This document shows positions 6,789-14,107 of a DNA stretch of 18,588 bases, piece by piece. Position 1 is the stretch's first letter. Each line of letters begins with the position of its first letter. The stretch is from Alkalibaculum bacchi (GTDB taxonomy: Bacteria; Bacillota; Clostridia; Eubacteriales; Alkalibacteraceae). The DNA lies in NCBI RefSeq assembly GCF_937875145.1, contig NZ_CALNCS010000227.1, forward strand, positions 1 through 18,588, read 5' to 3'. The notes beneath the pieces were generated by a model. That model had not been told where the DNA came from, searched no databases, and saw only the letters and a list, made by a program, of their open reading frames with translations. Made by a program: the position numbers and the translations under genes.

Positions 6789-8096
6789 ATGTCAAACATT
6801 CTATTTGAAAATTTATTTATCTCGGTCGGTATTGATGTTGGTGCGGACTTCAGTTGGATGTCTATCGCACTTCCAAACCAGACCTTTGTAGGAAAACCCT
6901 TTAAAATCCTGCATTCTGACCTTAATTCCTTAAGCTTAGCTGTTTCTAAAATAAAAGAAGCAGAAGAGCTGTATTCCTTAGAAAGTCGCATCTTTCTGGA
7001 ATCCACGGGAATTTATCATTACCCACTCTTCTGCTATCTTCGTGATAAGGGTTTTAACTGCTCAGTTATTAATCCTATCATCACTAAGAATAGCACAAAC
7101 ATTAACATTAGAAAAGTACATAATGACCGTTTTGATTCAAAAAAGTTGGCCTTAGTCGGTCTAAAACCTGATTTAAAAGTATCCCTTATGCCATCCGACC
7201 TTGCTCTTGATCTAAGAAATCTTTCAAGAGAATATTACGATCTGATGGATAATCGCTCTGCTTATGTGAATAAGCTGCAGGGTGAATTGCGAATGATATT
7301 TCCACAGTATTTAAAAATCTTTTCTAAAATAACTACCAATACATCTCTAACTTTATTGGAGAACTACACGTCTCCGGAAGCATTTCTAAGCGCTTCAAAA
7401 CAAGAGATTGTTGATTGTATAAGGTCTACTGCTAGGTTTGGACTTACATATGCTGAAAAGAAGTATAATGCCATAATCCAGGCTGCAAATGATGCAAAAT
7501 CCTTTGGGTATGCCGTAAGCAGTAATTTCAAACGGATCCGTTTGTATATTCGTTTAATCAGAAACTATGATGCCGAAGTATCTTCTATTCTTTCTGAAAT
7601 GCATGAACTGGTTTCTGCGAATGAATCTACCGATTTTGTAAAGCAAATCCACCTGATTGAATCCTACAAAGGAGCTGGTTTCTTATCCGCAGTAAGTCTT
7701 ATGGGGGAGATTGGTGATTTTTCATCTTTTCGTTCACCAAAGCAACTCTTTGCCTACTTTGGGTTAGATCCCGCTGTAAAACAATCTGGGCAATTTGAGG
7801 GTACAAAGATTTCTATGTCAAAACGTGGTTCTCGTATTGCCAGAAGAGTTCTTCATACAATGGCTCTAATTAGCATCAGCAAAAACAGAAATGGCTCTGC
7901 TAAAAATCCTGTGTTGCGCGATTACTATTTAAAGAAGTGCCAGTCAAAGCCTAAAATCGTTGCTCTTGGAGCTGTCATGCATAAGGTTTGCAACATTGTA
8001 TTTGCTATACTACGCGATGAAAAAGAATTTACAATCATCACACCGGAAGAACATCAAACGAATTACTTAAAAGCTAAATGCGATAAAGCTGCATAA
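6789..8096 (+). CDS. IS110-family DEDD transposase (RNA-guided recombinase type)
   Basis: The 435-residue protein has the two-part IS110 architecture. The N-terminal RuvC-like DEDD domain has D16 (GIDVG), E71 (FLESTG), D113 and D116 (HNDRFDSK). A long helical middle follows, then the C-terminal Transposase_20 domain with YKGAGFLSAVSLMGEIGDF and FAYFGLDPAVKQSG, where S333 fits the catalytic serine. The basic tail SKRGSRIARRVL is typical. All key residues are present and the frame is intact, so it may be active. The ATG at 6789 is chosen because AAAGGAG ends nine bases upstream; a TTG two codons earlier is too close to it. By analogy with IS621 it should strand-exchange at a CT core under guidance of the upstream RNA. 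Confidence 0.95.
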   Translation: MSNILFENLFISVGIDVGADFSWMSIALPNQTFVGKPFKILHSDLNSLSLAVSKIKEAEELYSLESRIFLESTGIYHYPLFCYLRDKGFNCSVINPIITKNSTNINIRKVHNDRFDSKKLALVGLKPDLKVSLMPSDLALDLRNLSREYYDLMDNRSAYVNKLQGELRMIFPQYLKIFSKITTNTSLTLLENYTSPEAFLSASKQEIVDCIRSTARFGLTYAEKKYNAIIQAANDAKSFGYAVSSNFKRIRLYIRLIRNYDAEVSSILSEMHELVSANESTDFVKQIHLIESYKGAGFLSAVSLMGEIGDFSSFRSPKQLFAYFGLDPAVKQSGQFEGTKISMSKRGSRIARRVLHTMALISISKNRNGSAKNPVLRDYYLKKCQSKPKIVALGAVMHKVCNIVFAILRDEKEFTIITPEEHQTNYLKAKCDKAA

Positions 8097-8107
8097 AGTA
8101 AATCCAT

Positions 8108-8145
8108 AGCCTGCTTTTCGTTTTTTGAGATATTCTCAAAAGGCT
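8108..8145 (+). other. Hairpin after the transposase gene
   Basis: TTTTGAGA/TCTCAAAA (8123-8130 with 8134-8141) lies inside an outer AGCCT/AGGCT pair (8108-8112 with 8141-8145). No U-run follows, so it is more likely an RNA 3'-end structure or weak terminator of the transposase message. Confidence 0.4.
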
Positions 8146-8201
8146 TATTAAAGTTGCTCTTTTTCAACTTGAAAAAATATCAAATATTTTTTATTTATCT
8201 A

Positions 8202-8230
8202 TTGACATTTCTTAGCTGGACTTTTATAAT
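8202..8230 (+). promoter_or_regulatory. Hybrid consensus promoter at the IS110 right edge
   Basis: TTGACA (8202-8207, inside the element), 17 bases across the CT core, and TATAAT (8225-8230, in the flanking DNA). The -35 half is the element's half of its circle-junction promoter. The target happened to offer a -10 box at the same offset that the element's left end would provide. It points toward the ketopantoate reductase-like gene 217 bases away, with no clear terminator between. Confidence 0.7.
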
Positions 8231-8366
8231 AGATTACTATTTATTCTATTCCCAAATTATTAAACACAAAACACCACTTTCACGTTTGTTAATGTATCTT
8301 TGTGGTTATACTTTGTTTAAAAGTCAAGTCCACTAATAATAACCTCTATATTTTACCTAAATGTCA

Positions 8367-8396
8367 TTGATGAGTATTAGAATATTGTGGTAATAT
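8367..8396 (+). promoter_or_regulatory. Possible native promoter of the ketopantoate reductase-like gene
   Basis: TTGATG (8367-8372), 18 bases, TAATAT (8391-8396), about 50 bases before the start codon. Both boxes are imperfect. Confidence 0.4.
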
Positions 8397-8446
8397 AAAC
8401 ATTATTAATGGAAGATTAGGTACGATAAAAAGATTGGGGGATAATC

Positions 8447-9373
8447 ATGAAAATAAATAAAGTTGGAATTTTAGGAATGGGAGCCATTGGAGGTCTGCTT
8501 GCAGCCCAAATCTACGATTACAATCCCCAAAGTGTGTATATTTTAGGGGAACAAAAGAGAATAAAAAGATATCAAGATGAAGGGTGGATTACAGTAAATG
8601 GAAAGGATTATGATTTTACTGGCCTTAGCCCTGAAGCCTCACAAACTTTGGATCTTATTATTCTTTCTGTAAAATATCATCACTTAGAAAAGGCCATTCC
8701 GCTCATGAAACCTTTTATGAATGAGAATACCATAATCATCTCATTAATGAATGGCATAGATACGGAAAATGAAATTGGTGCCGTATATGGTATGGAAAAA
8801 CTCCTTTACTCATTTATCGTAGAAATTTCTGCAGTCAAAAAAGGTAAAAAAATTACTGCAAATAAAGGAAAAATCGTCTTTAATTCACTTATACCTAATG
8901 ATAAAAAGGTAACAGCTCTTTCTGAATTCTTTAATCGTACTCAAATCATCTACGAAATTGCAGATGATATTATGAAGGAAATTTGGTGGAAGTTTATGAT
9001 TAATGTAGGAGTCAATCAGGTCTCTGCTGTATTAGATGCTCCTTATGGCAAGTGCCAGAAGATAGATGAGATTAGAGAGCTTATGGATGGAGCCATGAAA
9101 GAAGTAATCGCCCTATCCAAATTAGAAGGTGCAAACCTTACGAGAGAAGACTTAATGCGATGGTATCCTATTTTAGATGCTTTAAATCCAGATGGTATGA
9201 CTTCAATGCTACAGGATATGCGAGGAAAGAGGAAGACAGAAGTAGAAATGTTTGCAGGAGTTGTAAGTAGACTAGGTAAGAAGCACAAGCTTCCAACACC
9301 TGTAAATGATATATTGTACCAATTGATTAAAGCAAAGGAAGAAATCATTGCGAACCAAACACTAATAGATTAA
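8447..9373 (+). CDS. Ketopantoate reductase family protein (ApbA/PanE)
   Basis: The 308-residue protein has the NADPH-binding GMGAIGG motif near the N terminus and the family's catalytic pair in WWKFMINVGVN (K182 and N186, matching K176 and N180 of E. coli PanE). A late SMLQDM..RKTEVE segment corresponds to the substrate-binding Ser and Glu. True PanE makes pantoate for coenzyme A. The family also contains reductases of other 2-oxo acids, and no pantothenate genes adjoin, so the substrate is left open. A GGGGG-type ribosome-binding site precedes the ATG. The IS110 right-end promoter may drive it in addition to a weak native promoter. A 10-bp hairpin follows the stop codon. Confidence 0.88.
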   Translation: MKINKVGILGMGAIGGLLAAQIYDYNPQSVYILGEQKRIKRYQDEGWITVNGKDYDFTGLSPEASQTLDLIILSVKYHHLEKAIPLMKPFMNENTIIISLMNGIDTENEIGAVYGMEKLLYSFIVEISAVKKGKKITANKGKIVFNSLIPNDKKVTALSEFFNRTQIIYEIADDIMKEIWWKFMINVGVNQVSAVLDAPYGKCQKIDEIRELMDGAMKEVIALSKLEGANLTREDLMRWYPILDALNPDGMTSMLQDMRGKRKTEVEMFAGVVSRLGKKHKLPTPVNDILYQLIKAKEEIIANQTLID

Positions 9374-9411
9374 AAATGGACTAAAAATCACCGTCTCAAT
9401 ATACCTTCTAT

Positions 9412-9446
9412 AATAAGCCCAATAAAATTTCTTTATTGGGCGTTAT
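9412..9446. terminator. Hairpin terminator shared by the reductase gene and the flavodoxin stump
   Basis: GCCCAATAAA (9417-9426) and TTTATTGGGC (9432-9441) pair around five bases, extended by outer AATAA/TTATT. Both strands have short AT-rich tails, so it may work in both directions. On the minus strand it starts directly at the stop codon of the truncated flavodoxin. Confidence 0.65.
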
Positions 9447-9589
9447 TCATAGCAACTTTCTTTTACATAATCTGCTAGCTTTAATTTATTGTTTTCTATT
9501 AAATCACAATGAAGTTCTTCAGAAATCCACTGAGCATATTTTTTTGTAAATCCTGTTTTGGATTTGTAGATCACAACCGTTTTACTCAT
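9443..9589 (-). pseudogene. Flavodoxin-domain protein, N-terminal fragment only
   Basis: An ATG at 9589 with an AGGGGGA site opens 48 codons beginning MSKTVVIYKSKTGFTKKYAQ. The sequence VVIYKSKTGFTKKYA is the FMN phosphate-binding loop of the flavodoxin-domain family, whose members usually have about 150-170 residues. The frame ends at a TAA that abuts the terminator hairpin, and no continuation of the domain is seen beyond it in any frame. It therefore looks like a gene cut short by a deletion that joined it to the end of the reductase gene. A 48-residue product could not form a full flavodoxin fold. It is unknown whether the stump is still transcribed. Confidence 0.75.
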
Positions 9590-9844
9590 ACTATATTCCC
9601 CCTAATTCACATTAATAGAAGATTTAATATTATATTACCATACTATTCTAACATCACAATCAAGTCTAGGTAAAATTATAGTATATAATGATAAAAATTC
9701 AATTCTTGCTTTTATTAATTTGTTTTCCGAAAAATAAGATAGTGCCTCATAAGGTTAAAAACTAGAATTAATTATATATGTGAACATTCTATAATTATGT
9801 CTCATAAAATGTAGAGTGATGTATTTGTATCACTAAGGAGGGTT
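9590..9844. other. Divergent intergenic region
   Basis: This is AT-rich DNA between the flavodoxin stump and the DUF2935 gene. TATAAT at 9790-9795 is a plausible -10 box for the latter with no good -35. GTGAT/ATCAC (9816-9820 with 9829-9833) is a small hairpin just before the ribosome-binding site. Confidence 0.4.
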
Positions 9845-9850
9845 ATGCTA

Positions 9851-10774
9851 ATGTTATCTAATTTACAATTTGTAAAACAATCATTAGGAACACATCTGTT
9901 CTTCATTCGCATTATGAAAGAACATTCATTTTTTTTAGAAGTTAGTTTTACGCCTAGAGATTATAGCTTTACAACTCGAGCAGATCAATTTCGTTTAGAA
10001 TTTGATCGATTATTAGCAGATGTCATTTATTTATCCAATGGTGTTGTTAGTCCCACGATCATTCAATCTGGTGAAGTGGTTACGCCTTATACATTAAATG
10101 CCGAAATAGCTTCATCTGATTTAACAGCAATTCAGATACAAACAAATCTTACGAGAGCGGAATATAATCTAATAGGTGGAAATTTAACCGCTGTTAATCC
10201 AACACTTGTACAAAGAACACATACGATTAATGAAAGGGCTATCCGTTTAGTTTCTAGTCTAATACAGTTTAAATCGATCATTTTATCAAGTGTTTTATCC
10301 TGCAAAATGTTTACAGTTAATTACCCATTGCTCATCGACCATATACGCAGGGAAGCAAGGCTGTATTTGAGCATGATTCAAAGATTTCAAAGAAAAGAGC
10401 AAGTCGATATTGAAAAACAAGCTTATGAACAGGAAGCCTTTTGGAATAGGATTATGGCTGAACATTCAAAGTTCATCCGTGGACTTCTAGATCCAACAGA
10501 AGAGACTCTGTTTGAAATCGCAGACGATTTTGGAAATGAATTTGATCAATTGACGGAAGAAGCAAGGCGAGCTATGGATCAAACTCTACCTATTTCTGAG
10601 ATTACAGATAAAAGCCTTGAATCTACCTTAAAAATTCGTGACTTTAATACTCAAGCTACTGAGGGCTTGTTGGACTGTAAAATCAGGTCTATCATCATAC
10701 CATTATTGGGTGACCATGTATTACGCGAATCAAACCATTTCATTCGGTTGTTAAAAGAGTTTGAAAGATACTGA
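9851..10774 (+). CDS. DUF2935 domain protein (predicted metal-binding helical bundle)
   Basis: The protein has 307 residues and two similar halves, each opening with a helix of the form F(F/W).RIM.EHS.F: LFFIRIMKEHSFFLE near residue 17 and FWNRIMAEHSKFIRG near residue 196. A closing LGDHVLRESNHFIRLL helix ends the second half. The repeated Glu-His pairs are what led to the family being viewed as ferritin- or hemerythrin-like metal binders; no biochemical role is established to my knowledge. The ATG at 9851 is preferred because AGGAGG ends nine bases upstream; the earlier in-frame ATG at 9845 would have only three. It stands alone, convergent with the trp transporter operon. Confidence 0.85.
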   Translation: MLSNLQFVKQSLGTHLFFIRIMKEHSFFLEVSFTPRDYSFTTRADQFRLEFDRLLADVIYLSNGVVSPTIIQSGEVVTPYTLNAEIASSDLTAIQIQTNLTRAEYNLIGGNLTAVNPTLVQRTHTINERAIRLVSSLIQFKSIILSSVLSCKMFTVNYPLLIDHIRREARLYLSMIQRFQRKEQVDIEKQAYEQEAFWNRIMAEHSKFIRGLLDPTEETLFEIADDFGNEFDQLTEEARRAMDQTLPISEITDKSLESTLKIRDFNTQATEGLLDCKIRSIIIPLLGDHVLRESNHFIRLLKEFERY

Positions 10775-10817
10775 TATTCACAAGTTAGATACTGTAAGAT
10801 TGATTAAGCAGTCCCTT

Positions 10818-10854
10818 CTAAGTAAATAATTTTTTTATTTCACTTGCTACTTAG
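10818..10854 (+). terminator. Weak hairpin after the DUF2935 gene
   Basis: CTAAGTA (10818-10824) and TACTTAG (10848-10854) pair around a 23-base loop, with flanking C and G runs that could extend the stem past a bulge. There is no U-run directly after it. Confidence 0.35.
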
Positions 10855-10870
10855 GGGGGCAGACAAAATA

Positions 10871-10900
10871 TCAAAAAAGAACCGCTTTAAAACGGTTCTT
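10871..10900 (-). terminator. Intrinsic terminator of the trpXYZ operon
   Basis: AAGAACCG/CGGTTCTT (10877-10884 with 10893-10900) closes an 8-base loop. On the minus strand it is followed by TTTTGATATTTT, just after the ATPase stop codon. Confidence 0.75.
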
Positions 10901-10916
10901 AAAATAATCTGTTTTT

Positions 10917-11714
10917 TTATTTAGAAAGTAGTATATTATCATCATCTAAGTCTACATTGGCTTTTTTGGAATACATTTCCATAAGCTCTGGGATTGTAAT
11001 CTTACCTCGCTCCTCCCCAGAGATATCTAATATGATTTTGCCTTCGTTCATCATAATAGTCCGATTGCCCATTTTTAAGGCGGACTGAATATTATGCGTG
11101 ATCATCATTGTAGTCAATTTGTTTTTGGAGACGATAGAGCTGGTGATTTCTAATACCTTCTGAGCTGTAGCAGGGTCTAAAGCTGCTGTATGTTCGTCTA
11201 AAAGCAAGAGTTTTGGCAGAGCGATTGTAGCCATGAGAAGCGTTACTACTTGGCGCTGCCCACCTGAAAGAAGACCTACCTTTGTATGCATTCGATCTTC
11301 TAAACCCATATTAAATTCGCTAAGGGCATCTTTAAAGAACTCTCGTTCCTTTTTCTGTACAGCAATAGACAAGCTCATTTTCTTTTTTCTAGAATAGGCT
11401 AGTGCAAGATTTTCCTCAATAGTTAGGGAAGGTGCCGTACCCTTCATAGGATCCTGAAAAAGCCTTCCAATCAGTTTCGCTCTTTTATGCTCTTTTACAA
11501 ATGTAATATCCATACCGTCTAAGGATATATTCCCTTCATCTAACCAAAAAGAACCGCTAATGCCATTCATTAGAGTAGATTTTCCAGCTCCGTTTGAGCC
11601 AATAATGGTCACAAAATCACCTGGTGGAAGCGTTACGCTAATCTTATCTAAAGCCAGATGCTCGTTTGGCGTACCCAAGGAAAAGATTTTTGAAGCATTA
11701 ATAATTTTTAGCAC
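10917..11714 (-). CDS. trpZ: ABC transporter ATPase, predicted tryptophan uptake
   Basis: This 265-residue ATPase shows Walker A GSNGAGKST (39-47), the signature LSGGQRQ (149-155), Walker B LLLLDEH (169-175) and a switch histidine in MITHN. It starts with GTG; a GGGAGGG site lies eight bases upstream and the first 17 bases overlap the permease gene, so the two are translationally coupled. As the last gene of the operon it powers import by the permease and binding protein encoded upstream. The tryptophan assignment comes from the UGG-specific T-box leader and the TrpXYZ-type family of the other subunits, not from the ATPase itself. Confidence 0.9.
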   Translation of the reverse strand: MLKIINASKIFSLGTPNEHLALDKISVTLPPGDFVTIIGSNGAGKSTLMNGISGSFWLDEGNISLDGMDITFVKEHKRAKLIGRLFQDPMKGTAPSLTIEENLALAYSRKKKMSLSIAVQKKEREFFKDALSEFNMGLEDRMHTKVGLLSGGQRQVVTLLMATIALPKLLLLDEHTAALDPATAQKVLEITSSIVSKNKLTTMMITHNIQSALKMGNRTIMMNEGKIILDISGEERGKITIPELMEMYSKKANVDLDDDNILLSK

Positions 11715-12597
11715 TTTTTCTACCCTCCCTTATAATCTTCCTCTGCTGCATATTCTTTTTTATAACTGGAATAGATAATGCCATAGCTACAATAAACGCA
11801 GATACTAGTTTTAAGGCATAAGCCGGAAATATGCTACTCCTTAAAGCTAAGGCTATAATAAAGCGGTATACAATAGAACCAATAATAGCAGCTGCAAATC
11901 CCAGTGTTACAGAACGTTTGCCCAGAAACACCTCACCGATTATTACCGATGCCAAACCAATAACCATAATCCCTACGCCTGAGCTTATATCTGCAAAACC
12001 TTGATACTGAGCAAGTACTGCTCCAGAAAGGGCTACGCAACTATTGGAAATAGCAATGGCAATAATTTTGACTCGGTCTACATTTATAGAAGATGCCCGA
12101 ACCATATCCTCGTTATTTCCAGTAGCTCGAATGCTAAGTCCTAACTGCGTTTTGAAAAACCACATTAATATCATAAAGACAATAACAGATATGATCGCCG
12201 CTATAAGGGTCTTGGTTATATTTGAAGCATTTGCTCCCATACTAAAAATGGTTTCATTTCCGATTAAGGACACATTAGAGCTAACGCCCATTATGAATAA
12301 GTTTATTGAATACAATCCCGTCATAGTGATGATTCCCGCTAGTATGGGATGAACCTTCATCTTAGTCTGTAGTAATCCTGTAATAGTACCAGCTACAGCC
12401 CCCGCTACTAGCGCCGCAAATATACCAAGAATGGGGTGCCCAGCTACTGTTAGTACAGCTGAAACAGCAAGACCCAAAGTAAAGCTACCATCTGCTGTTA
12501 AATCAGGAATGCTGAGTATTCGAAAAGCTATATAAACACCAAGTGCCAAAAGGCCATATATTAGGCCTAATTGAAGAGAACCAATTAATAATGTCAT
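11698..12597 (-). CDS. trpY: ABC transporter permease, predicted tryptophan uptake
   Basis: This 299-residue integral membrane protein has about eight or nine hydrophobic segments and the branched-chain/sugar-type permease signature around GLASVIIGEVFLGKRSVTLG, which contacts the ATPase. The N terminus LGVYIAFRILSIPDLTADGSFTLG is characteristic of the permeases that partner with PF04392-type binding proteins. A GGAGTG site precedes the ATG. It lies 55 bases downstream of the binding-protein gene and overlaps the ATPase gene, a compact three-gene operon. The substrate is inferred from the T-box leader. Confidence 0.9.
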   Translation of the reverse strand: MTLLIGSLQLGLIYGLLALGVYIAFRILSIPDLTADGSFTLGLAVSAVLTVAGHPILGIFAALVAGAVAGTITGLLQTKMKVHPILAGIITMTGLYSINLFIMGVSSNVSLIGNETIFSMGANASNITKTLIAAIISVIVFMILMWFFKTQLGLSIRATGNNEDMVRASSINVDRVKIIAIAISNSCVALSGAVLAQYQGFADISSGVGIMVIGLASVIIGEVFLGKRSVTLGFAAAIIGSIVYRFIIALALRSSIFPAYALKLVSAFIVAMALSIPVIKKNMQQRKIIREGRKSAKNY

Positions 12598-12652
12598 TAT
12601 TCACACTCCAGTTTTAAGTTCTTTTTTCTAATCCTCGAATCAACGATTTCGT

Positions 12653-13618
12653 TTATTCAATTATAGTCGCTGTACTCAGTATATCTTTTGACAGCTCAAC
12701 GCCAATTTCGCTTGCCGTCTCTTTATTAATTACTGTTGTAAAATTGGATACGGTTATCGCTGGAATTTGATCGATTTGTGTTCCTTTTAGGACTTGATCT
12801 GCCATATCTGCAGACAGGGCTCCAATTTCTATATCACTTATACTAATAGTAGCAAATGCACCCGACTCAACCATTACAGCAGAACTACCGTAGACAGGTA
12901 TTTGGGCTGTCTTTGCAATATCTGCCACTTGTGGCATAGCTGCCTGGACCTTACTGTCGTTTGGTACAAAGATAGCATCTACTTTTCCAATGAGAGATTG
13001 AGTTGCCTGCTGGACTTCCGAAGAATCAGGTACAACTGCTTCTACATATTGGATTCCATTGGTATCAAAGTATACTTTAGCTTTTTCAACTGTAGTCACG
13101 GAATTCTTTTCGCTTGTATTGTACAAAATTCCATAAGTCTCTATACCTGGAGTCAAGGAATCTGCCATTTTAAACATCTCATCAACAGGAATAGCATTAG
13201 ATGTTCCAGTGGCATTTTTATCAGGCTTTTCCATATTGCTGATGATTCCTGCTCCTGTTGGATCACCTACGGATATAAAGATTACTGGAATATCTGTATT
13301 CATATTGACCATAGCTTGAGACGCAGGAGTCGCAATAGTAGCAACTAGATCCACTCCTGAATTGACCATCTCTTGGCAAATGGAATTAAGATTAGACATA
13401 TCTCCCTGAGCGCTTTTTTCTACGATAATTAATTTATCTTCTGTATAGCCCAATTCTCTCAAACGATTAATAAATCCTTCTCGCATATCCGTAAAAGCTC
13501 CATTGTCTGTCAATTGAATGATACCCACAGTTAGTGTGTCACTTTTCTCTTGACTCGTACAGGCAACGGCACTGAACAAAACAACTAACAATACTACTAA
13601 TGCAATAATTTTTTTCAT
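12653..13618 (-). CDS. trpX: ABC transporter substrate-binding lipoprotein, predicted tryptophan-binding
   Basis: This 321-residue protein has a signal peptide and lipobox AVAC (Cys20), so it is anchored outside the membrane. The mature part, with LTVGIIQLTDNGAFTDMREGF and two-lobed repeats such as VDLVATIATPASQAM and VDAIFVPNDSKVQAA, fits the ABC_sub_bind (PF04392) family. It is the first gene of the operon, with an AAGGGG site eight bases before the ATG. The leader carries a T-box whose specifier reads UGG, so expression should rise when tRNA-Trp is uncharged. That regulation is the main evidence for tryptophan as ligand; members of this family also bind tyrosine or other small molecules. 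Confidence 0.9.
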   Translation of the reverse strand: MKKIIALVVLLVVLFSAVACTSQEKSDTLTVGIIQLTDNGAFTDMREGFINRLRELGYTEDKLIIVEKSAQGDMSNLNSICQEMVNSGVDLVATIATPASQAMVNMNTDIPVIFISVGDPTGAGIISNMEKPDKNATGTSNAIPVDEMFKMADSLTPGIETYGILYNTSEKNSVTTVEKAKVYFDTNGIQYVEAVVPDSSEVQQATQSLIGKVDAIFVPNDSKVQAAMPQVADIAKTAQIPVYGSSAVMVESGAFATISISDIEIGALSADMADQVLKGTQIDQIPAITVSNFTTVINKETASEIGVELSKDILSTATIIE

Positions 13619-13663
13619 TTCTATTTCCCCTTTATATGTTTTTGTTGGAGGAATTGAGTTTGG

Positions 13664-13786
13664 TTAAGCAAGCCATTTGTCTGTTGCATCATAACAAAAT
13701 AGGTTCTCATCGTCCTTCGGAATCGGTAAACCGCTTCCTCAGTCGTGCCATTCGCCAAATGAAAGCTTTGCTTTCGCTTGGCTCAT
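13664..13786 (-). other. Possible Trp-containing leader ORF interrupted by an in-frame UGA
   Basis: Just after the U-run of the T-box terminator an ATG (13786) opens MSQAKAKLSFGEWHD, then TGA (13739-13741), and the same frame continues GSGLPIPKDDENLFCYDAT then DKWLA to a TAA at 13664. There are Trp codons at positions 13 and 38, and the stop at codon 16 is one base from Trp (TGG). No good ribosome-binding site precedes the ATG. Two hairpins lie inside: 13754-13782 (GCCAA and GAAAGC arms) and 13719-13738 directly after the UGA (GGAAGCGG TTTA CCGATTCC). Possible readings are an untranslated structured leader, a Trp-sensing leader peptide, a decayed gene, or UGA recoding. Nothing known to me matches the peptide. 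Confidence 0.4.
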
Positions 13787-13795
13787 TAGTTCACG

Positions 13796-13832
13796 AAAAA
13801 AAACACCTATCCTTGTATATCAAGGACAGATG
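13796..13832 (-). terminator. T-box terminator hairpin
   Basis: CATCTGTCCTTG and CAAGGATAGGTG (minus sense) form a 12-bp stem with two G-U pairs and a 5-base loop, followed by eight U. It competes with the antiterminator that uses the upstream T-box sequence. Confidence 0.9.
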
Positions 13833-14062
13833 CTTATATCTGCGGTACCACCTTATTTGGCTATAATTAACCCAACTCTTAAAAGAGTGCCAACACACCC
13901 CTCACCCTTTCACGCTGGTGCTGCGTCACAGAATACTCGGAATAATCCTTTGACTGTGCCCTCTGTGGTCCATTTGTCCGTTCCGCATTTCTATCAGGCT
14001 TACACCACCCCCGACTCGCTTGGAGTGCGCTAACGGTTTTATCTCCACATCAATGGTTTCGT
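13796..14062 (-). ncRNA. T-box leader with UGG (tryptophan) specifier
   Basis: The minus strand carries the T-box sequence AAGGTGGTACCGCA (13841-13854), whose bulge pairs with the acceptor end of uncharged tRNA. Stem I can be drawn from TGTGG (14045-14049) pairing CCACA (13964-13968) and CCGTT pairing AACGG above it, leaving an internal loop with ACAAATGGA on its 3' side. The codon next to the lower stem is TGG followed by the usual purine (13970-13972). The distal part has the familiar AGCGAGTCGGGGGTGGTG pattern. Uncharged tRNA-Trp should stabilise the antiterminator and allow trpXYZ transcription. Confidence 0.92.
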
Positions 14063-14069
14063 TTTTTAT

Positions 14070-14099
14070 ATTATAATCAGATTATACTAATCTTGTCAA
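14070..14099 (-). promoter_or_regulatory. Sigma-A promoter of the trpXYZ operon
   Basis: TTGACA (14094-14099), 18 bases, TATAAT (14070-14075) on the minus strand. Both hexamers are consensus. It begins 9 bases past the end of the LarA-family gene. Confidence 0.85.
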
Positions 14100-14107
14100 T
14101 CACTTTT

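Larger units (their letters stand above)
6434..8222 (+). mobile_element. Complete IS110-family insertion sequence (copy 1)
   Basis: The element holds a leader of about 355 bases with a candidate bridge RNA, the DEDD transposase gene and a 3' region of 126 bases. Three facts place the ends. First, CT occurs at both edges (6432-6433 and 8221-8222), the core dinucleotide expected for IS110/IS621. Second, the left-end sequence AGTATAATAATG and the CT before it are shared with copy 2 at 18255. Third, joining right end to left end through one CT would place TTGACA (8202-8207) exactly 17 bases before TATAAT (6436-6441), a consensus promoter across the circle junction, a known feature of this family. 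There are no terminal inverted repeats, as usual. At about 1.79 kb it is long for the family because of the leader and a 435-residue transposase. Confidence 0.85.

Noticed and set aside
8158..8163. An alternative right end of the IS110 element at CTCTTTTTC, which fits the right target guide slightly better
   Set aside because: It would leave TTGACA outside the element, giving no junction promoter, and the left donor guide GCTGG would have no match at that end.
8154..8336. A 60-codon plus-strand frame rich in hydrophobic residues after the transposase
   Set aside because: It starts at a TTG without a ribosome-binding site and crosses the deduced right end of the IS110 element into flanking DNA, so it is a chance frame.
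12794..13348. A 184-codon plus-strand frame opposite trpX
   Set aside because: It lies wholly inside the well-supported trpX gene on the other strand, and its Cys/Ser/His-rich product looks like an antisense shadow.
13719..13741. A selenoprotein reading of the UGA-interrupted frame
   Set aside because: A hairpin does follow the UGA, but no CxxU-type motif or known selenoprotein family is visible and the start has no ribosome-binding site, so it is kept only as a hypothesis.
13636..14033. Two plus-strand frames across the T-box region
   Set aside because: They are antisense to a T-box leader and have no ribosome-binding site or family-like sequence.
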